DNA of 64,000 bases from Haloarcula amylovorans (GTDB lineage: Archaea; Halobacteriota; Halobacteria; Halobacteriales; Haloarculaceae): assembly GCF_004681185.1 (NCBI RefSeq), contig NZ_SRIF01000001.1, positions 62,001 to 126,000 of the forward strand, in the 5' to 3' direction. Under the pieces are notes generated by a model. That model was not told where the DNA came from, did not search any database, and saw only the letters and a list, made by a program, of their open reading frames with translations. The position numbers were made by a program, and so were the translations under genes. Positions 61,351 to 64,000 of the stretch are shown here, in pieces (the first letter of the stretch is position 1; every line of letters starts with the position of its first letter).

Positions 61351-62135
61351 AGGTTCGCCCCCGTCGAGCCGCCGTCGATAGGCAGGGCGGTGCCGTTGAT
61401 GAACCCGGACTTCGGCGAGGAGAGGAACGCGACGGTGTTGCCCAGTTCCATCGGGTCGCCGATTCGCTCTAGGGGGTTGCCGGCCCAGCCCTCCAGTCCC
61501 TCCTCGTAGGAGTCGTACTCGCCGCGGTCGACGGCGGCGTTCACGAGGTCCTGAATCCGCGAGGTCTCGTGGGGGCCGGGGAGGACGGCGTTGGCTCGCA
61601 CCTCGGGAGCCAGTTCCTTCGAGAGCGTCTTCTCCAGTCCGATGACGCTCATCCGGACGGAGTTCGACAGCACGAGACTGTCGAGGGCCTCTTTGACGCT
61701 CCGGGAGGTGATGTTCACGATAGTGCCGTGGTCGCTCTCTTGGAGGTGCGGTGCCGCCTCTCGCGCCAGTCGGACGACGCTCATCACGAGCAGTTGGTAG
61801 GCGTGTTCCCAGTCCTCGTCGTCGGTGTCCATGAACGCGCCCGACGGCGGGCCGCCCGCACTCGTGACGAGATGGTCGAGACCGCCGAACTCCTCGACGG
61901 TCGCCTCGACGAGTGCCACCGTCTCGTCCGGGTCGGTGAGGTCGCCGGACTGTGCGAGCACCTCGCCGGTCGCGACCTCCTCGATTTCGTCTTTGGCTTC
62001 GGCCAGTCGGTCCTCGTCGCGGCCGTTGATGACCACGTTCACGCCCTCGCGGGCGAGGGCCTTGGCCGACGCTTTGCCGAGTCCGCTGGACGATGCTGTC
62101 ACGAGCGCTGTGTTCCCGTCTAGTTGCAGGTCCAT
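61347..62135 (-). CDS. SDR-family oxidoreductase with altered active site
   Basis: A 262-residue short-chain dehydrogenase. The start LVTASSSGLGKASAKAL is the NAD(P) loop. NITSRSVKEALD holds the usual Ser region. The expected Tyr-x-x-x-Lys is absent: the aligned region reads LSNSVRMSVIGLEKTL, with Asn and Arg instead. This matches a divergent SDR branch in which S-N-x-x-R replaces Y-x-x-x-K. The C-terminal GFINGTALPIDGGSTG is normal. It overlaps the cupin by 4 bp. A redox role in oxidising a 3-deoxy-2-oxo acid is possible, but the chemistry is uncertain. Confidence 0.87.
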   Translation of the reverse strand: MDLQLDGNTALVTASSSGLGKASAKALAREGVNVVINGRDEDRLAEAKDEIEEVATGEVLAQSGDLTDPDETVALVEATVEEFGGLDHLVTSAGGPPSGAFMDTDDEDWEHAYQLLVMSVVRLAREAAPHLQESDHGTIVNITSRSVKEALDSLVLSNSVRMSVIGLEKTLSKELAPEVRANAVLPGPHETSRIQDLVNAAVDRGEYDSYEEGLEGWAGNPLERIGDPMELGNTVAFLSSPKSGFINGTALPIDGGSTGANL

Positions 62136-62197
62136 GTGACACCCAATCAGAGTCGAGCGTGAAAACGTTTCCGTACAGGCAACCGCCGTGGGCGAGC

Positions 62198-63496
62198 CTA
62201 CGGGCCGGTGAACGCGGCGGTCCCGTCGGTGAAGGTCAGCGCCGCTCGTTCGACGACTTCCGCGGTGTCGGGCAGGGCAGGAAGTACCGGCTCGGAGACG
62301 TACAACTCCCCGAGATCCTCCGTGTTCTGTATCCAGAGGATGCGGACCGTCTCCGGGTCGTACCCGCCGAGGGCCGAAAGCGCCGTCCGTATGGCGAACT
62401 CGTCGTCCGGCGCGACAACCGGGAGTTGCCCCTTCGCGAGCGACCCGCTGGTGAACGTGTTGGCGTAGGTCTTCCGGAGGTCCAGTTGGTCCAGCGCTGC
62501 TTTGCGAGTGAGGTCGGCCAGCCCGATGCCGATGCCGTTGCCCTTCGTCGCCTCGGTGAGGCCGCGGGCGTAGATGATGTCTATCGCTGGCGTCTCGGGG
62601 TCCGGCGCGTTGAGGACGCGGTACCGACCGATGACGTTCGTGTCCATCCCGGCCCCGGATATCTCCTTGCCGAGTTCGTCGACGACCAGCAGGTCTACGT
62701 CGTCGACAGGCAGGGTCGGCATCTCCTCGTAGGCCCGTTCTAAGAGCGCGGGCTCGCGCTCGATAAACGATCCGGCCGGGACGGCCTCGACGTGGGCGAT
62801 CTCCTCGTGGAAGTTCTCGACGAGAGCGATGCCGCCGACCAGCGGGGCGGCGTCTTCGATGGCCGACAGCGCGGGTTTCAGCGTCTCCAAGTACCCCTCG
62901 GCGATCGCCGTCGAGTGGAAGGACTTCGCTCCGCGCTGTTTGCCCAGGCCGACGACGGTCATCTTCGTTAGGCCGCTCTCGACCGGCCCGGTGAAGTTGG
63001 TGTGAGCCTTGACGCGGTTGACGACGAAGACGGCATCGGATTCGAGCGCGGCGACCGAGAGGTGGACCGGCATCTCTGTCTCACCGACGGTCACCGTCGC
63101 CACCTGCTCGGTGTCCATCCGTGCGTCTATCGAGGCGTCCATCTCCGATTGGGTGATGCCGAGCGACGCCAGCACCTCCCGCTGGCCCTCGGGGGTCGCC
63201 CCGCCGTGGCTCCCCATCGCCGGGACAACGACGGGGTCGAAGCCGCGCTCGGCGAGTCGCTCGACGACGGCGCGCGTGATGTCGTCGATGGCGTGGATAC
63301 CGCGGCTCCCGACGCCGACGGCGACGGTGGCTCCCTCGGACAGGCCGTCGAGCGGGAGACGGCTGAGTTGCTCGCGGGCCGCTACGGCGGGCTCGGCGAC
63401 TGTCTCGACGGGCGGTTCGTACCGGACCCGTGCGAACGACGGGAGCGGCTGGGGCTCGATGAGGTGGTCGACGTCACTGCGTTCGGGTACGTCCAT
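62198..63496 (-). CDS. LarA-like nickel-dependent racemase (DUF2088)
   Basis: A 432-residue protein of the DUF2088/lactate racemase (LarA) family. GVGSRGIHAIDDITRAV, VVPAMGSHGGATPEGQ and ALESDAVFVVNRVKAHTNF are in the N-terminal half, and KQRGAKSFHSTAIAEGY carries a conserved His. LarA enzymes use a nickel-pincer cofactor to epimerise 2-hydroxy acids, and the LarBCE factors that make it are not in this window. The ATG at 63496 is chosen. Upstream sequence is the promoter shared with the divergent enolase-superfamily gene. It is the first gene of the minus-strand group. Confidence 0.8.
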   Translation of the reverse strand: MDVPERSDVDHLIEPQPLPSFARVRYEPPVETVAEPAVAAREQLSRLPLDGLSEGATVAVGVGSRGIHAIDDITRAVVERLAERGFDPVVVPAMGSHGGATPEGQREVLASLGITQSEMDASIDARMDTEQVATVTVGETEMPVHLSVAALESDAVFVVNRVKAHTNFTGPVESGLTKMTVVGLGKQRGAKSFHSTAIAEGYLETLKPALSAIEDAAPLVGGIALVENFHEEIAHVEAVPAGSFIEREPALLERAYEEMPTLPVDDVDLLVVDELGKEISGAGMDTNVIGRYRVLNAPDPETPAIDIIYARGLTEATKGNGIGIGLADLTRKAALDQLDLRKTYANTFTSGSLAKGQLPVVAPDDEFAIRTALSALGGYDPETVRILWIQNTEDLGELYVSEPVLPALPDTAEVVERAALTFTDGTAAFTGP

Positions 63497-63589
63497 ACCG
63501 GCGTGTATCGACCGAGACGTACAAATGTGTGGGTGGTAAGTATTGCCGCGACGGCGGGCTATTACTCCGTGTGTCGCGGCGCTGTGTCT

Positions 63590-64000
63590 ATGGAAATCGT
63601 AGATGTAGAATCGTATCCGATAGAGATTCCGCTGGAGTCCCCGGTCTCCTTCTCGAACCGGACGCTCACCTTCCGCGACCACGCGATAACGCACGTCCGG
63701 ACGGCAGACGGTCGAGAGGGCGTCGGGTACTCGCTGGGCTACGAGGGGGCCGGCCTCATCTCGGAAGCGGTCGAGTCGCTTCTCGAACCCATACTGCTCG
63801 GAGAAGACCCGCGAGACACCACACGGCTCTGGCAGGAGATGTACGACGGCAACGTCCAGATCGGGCGGACGGGGCTCTTCCTGCGGGCCATCTCGACGGT
63901 CGACATCGCGCTCTGGGACCTGAAGGCGAAGGCCGCCGACGAACCGCTGTACAAACTGCTTGGCGGCTACGCTGATTCGGTTCCATCCTACGCCAGCGGT
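63590..64000 (+). CDS. Enolase-superfamily dehydratase (mandelate racemase type), partial
   Basis: The first 137 residues of a mandelate racemase/muconate lactonising enzyme. The capping domain (EIVDVESYPIEIPLESPVSF, then HVRTADGREGVGYS) and the start of the barrel (FLRAISTVDIALWDLKAKAADEPLYKLLGG) are seen. The catalytic residues lie past the window end. In this cluster a sugar-acid dehydratase role is likely, yielding a 2-oxo-3-deoxy acid for the SDR and FAH proteins. It is divergent from the LarA-like gene. Confidence 0.88.
   Translation, partial: MEIVDVESYPIEIPLESPVSFSNRTLTFRDHAITHVRTADGREGVGYSLGYEGAGLISEAVESLLEPILLGEDPRDTTRLWQEMYDGNVQIGRTGLFLRAISTVDIALWDLKAKAADEPLYKLLGGYADSVPSYASG

Noticed and set aside
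1..64000. CRISPR arrays, insertion sequences, integrases or prophage genes
   Set aside because: I looked for regularly spaced repeats, transposase motifs and attachment sites and found none convincing. The repeats present are short and irregular.

Overview
This window comes from an extremely halophilic archaeon (class Halobacteria). It has high GC, acidic proteins, TATA boxes about 26 nt ahead of many start codons (leaderless genes), Tat-type lipoproteins, haloarchaeal FtsZ2, CobY and CbiZ, and an archaeal tRNA-Tyr with a C1-G72 pair. Gene content and order around ncsA, ftsZ2, cdrS, the cobalamin genes and minD2 resemble the Haloferax volcanii HVO_0580-0596 neighbourhood as I remember it. I could not run a comparison.

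Region 1 (1-8330) is largely housekeeping. It holds a serine hydrolase, a hotdog protein, the tRNA 2-thiolation enzyme ncsA, a Tat-exported DUF4397 protein and the cell-division block cdrL-cdrS-ftsZ2. Small zinc-ribbon genes, tRNA-Tyr and an aldo/keto reductase follow. The cdrS and cdrL promoters share a TATA sequence and GTAAGAC half-sites, including an 18-bp perfect palindrome.

Region 2 (8412-15625) is a tightly overlapping cobalamin late-synthesis and salvage operon: a HAD protein, cbiB, cobS, cobY, cobD, cbiZ and cobA, then cbiP after one inverted small gene. Region 3 (15683-24897) has minD2 with its overlapping partner, a substrate-binding protein whose lobes are in circularly permuted order (the most novel item here), a PAP2 phosphatase, and a minus-strand group (HTH, arylsulfotransferase-like propeller, GT-C membrane protein, lipoyl-less E2 acyltransferase) that may modify a surface glycan.

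Region 4 (25000-34808) is mixed: GNAT, a stand-alone trpB, a frameshifted RNase H-like pseudogene, an MFS exporter, a prolyl oligopeptidase, an ABC exporter, an NAD epimerase and a Bat-type HTH. Region 5 (35160-47989) is devoted to the cell surface. It has a TasA-like protein, a SipW-type signal peptidase and a beta-helical SipW-dependent protein. A seven-gene type IV pilus operon (PilB ATPase, PilC platform, five pilin-like proteins) follows, then a transcription regulator.

Region 6 (48238-64000) is catabolic: a carotenoid oxygenase, an M48 protease, and an acid/acyl-CoA group (LhgO, cupin, acyl-CoA dehydrogenase, crotonase, CoA-transferase). On the minus strand a run from a LarA-like protein through an unusual SDR, cupin and FAH hydrolase leads to a TAXI-type TRAP transporter. 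A divergent enolase-superfamily gene is cut by the window end. Together these look like uptake and breakdown of an organic or sugar acid. No CRISPR array, insertion sequence, integrase or rRNA was seen.
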